Of a DNA stretch of 5,050 nt, positions 4,913 through 5,050 are shown piece by piece; positions within the stretch are counted from its first letter, which is position 1, and each line of letters begins with the position of its first letter. This DNA comes from Candidatus Saccharimonadota bacterium. GTDB lineage: Bacteria > Patescibacteriota > Saccharimonadia > Saccharimonadales > UBA7683. A program made the position numbers and the translations under genes. Below the pieces are notes generated by a model. It worked only from the letters and a program-made list of their open reading frames with translations, searched no databases and had not been told where the DNA came from. The stretch is taken from assembly GCA_018061375.1 (NCBI GenBank), contig JAGOUG010000058.1, positions 1-5,050 of the forward strand. The letters are read 5' to 3'.

Positions 4913-5050
4913 TGCGGCAACCTAAGAACATCAGACCAGTTAATACACTGTCTTCTTTTAACTGTATTTTGGCCTACCGTGTATTAACTGGTCTGATGTT
5001 CTTAGGTTGCCGCACTAGATATCTTTGAGGATAGTAATTTGGGCACCAAG
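4877..5050. repeat. Perfect 72-bp inverted repeat around a 30-nt spacer, reaching the window end
   Basis: Bases 4877-4948 are the exact reverse complement of 4979-5050, with 4949-4978 as the unpaired spacer. The left arm includes the last 36 bases of HTH-murA, stop codon included, and 36 bases after it, so the right arm encodes the same protein C-terminus on the minus strand. The arm is cut by the window edge and may be longer. No gene other than this mirrored fragment is seen after 4912. A perfect arm that spans a coding end is unlike an intrinsic terminator. It fits a fold-back chimera or contig-end artefact, or a true inverted duplication. Confidence 0.95.

Noticed and set aside
4913..5050. 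Intrinsic terminator after HTH-murA
   Set aside because: The stem is far too long (72 bp perfect), includes coding sequence and lacks a following T-tract, so the fold-back explanation is better.

Overview
The window reads as ordinary bacterial chromosome with tightly packed genes. The mix of genes, the near-leaderless starts and an unusual HTH-MurA fusion suggest a reduced-genome bacterium of the Patescibacteria/CPR type, with Saccharibacteria my best guess. That assignment is inference, because no marker RNA or ribosomal gene is present. The standard code fits: long genes are free of in-frame TGA, and murB ends with TGA, which argues against the TGA=Gly codes of Gracilibacteria and Absconditabacteria.

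Layout. Positions 1-216 hold the C-terminal end of an EamA/DMT-type membrane transporter, cut by the window edge. 235-1284 is murB (UDP-N-acetylenolpyruvoylglucosamine reductase). 1297-1914 is a small M50 (site-2-protease-like) membrane metalloprotease. Its stop lies 1 bp from the stop of glyA (serine hydroxymethyltransferase), which runs on the minus strand from 3199 to 1916. A 195-bp divergent intergenic region (3200-3394) holds the glyA promoter and Shine-Dalgarno site, a five-unit heptamer repeat, a REP-like inverted repeat, and a perfect 16-bp palindrome on the promoter of the next gene. That gene (3395-4912, +) encodes a Cro/CI-type helix-turn-helix domain fused to a complete, divergent MurA enolpyruvyl transferase. 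From 4877 to the last base the sequence folds back on itself: 72-bp perfect inverted arms around a 30-nt spacer. This is either a real inverted duplication or, more probably, a contig-end or chimera artefact.

How the genes relate. MurA and MurB catalyse the two consecutive committed steps that make UDP-MurNAc for peptidoglycan. Here they flank a protease gene and glyA rather than forming an operon, and each plus-strand gene appears to have its own promoter. The most interesting feature is the HTH-MurA fusion whose own promoter carries a symmetric operator-like site. It suggests a cell-wall enzyme that may sense its substrate and regulate its own transcription. The three complete plus-strand genes (murB, M50, HTH-murA) begin at or within a few nucleotides of the transcription start predicted from a -10 box and lack a Shine-Dalgarno sequence, whereas glyA has a classical one.
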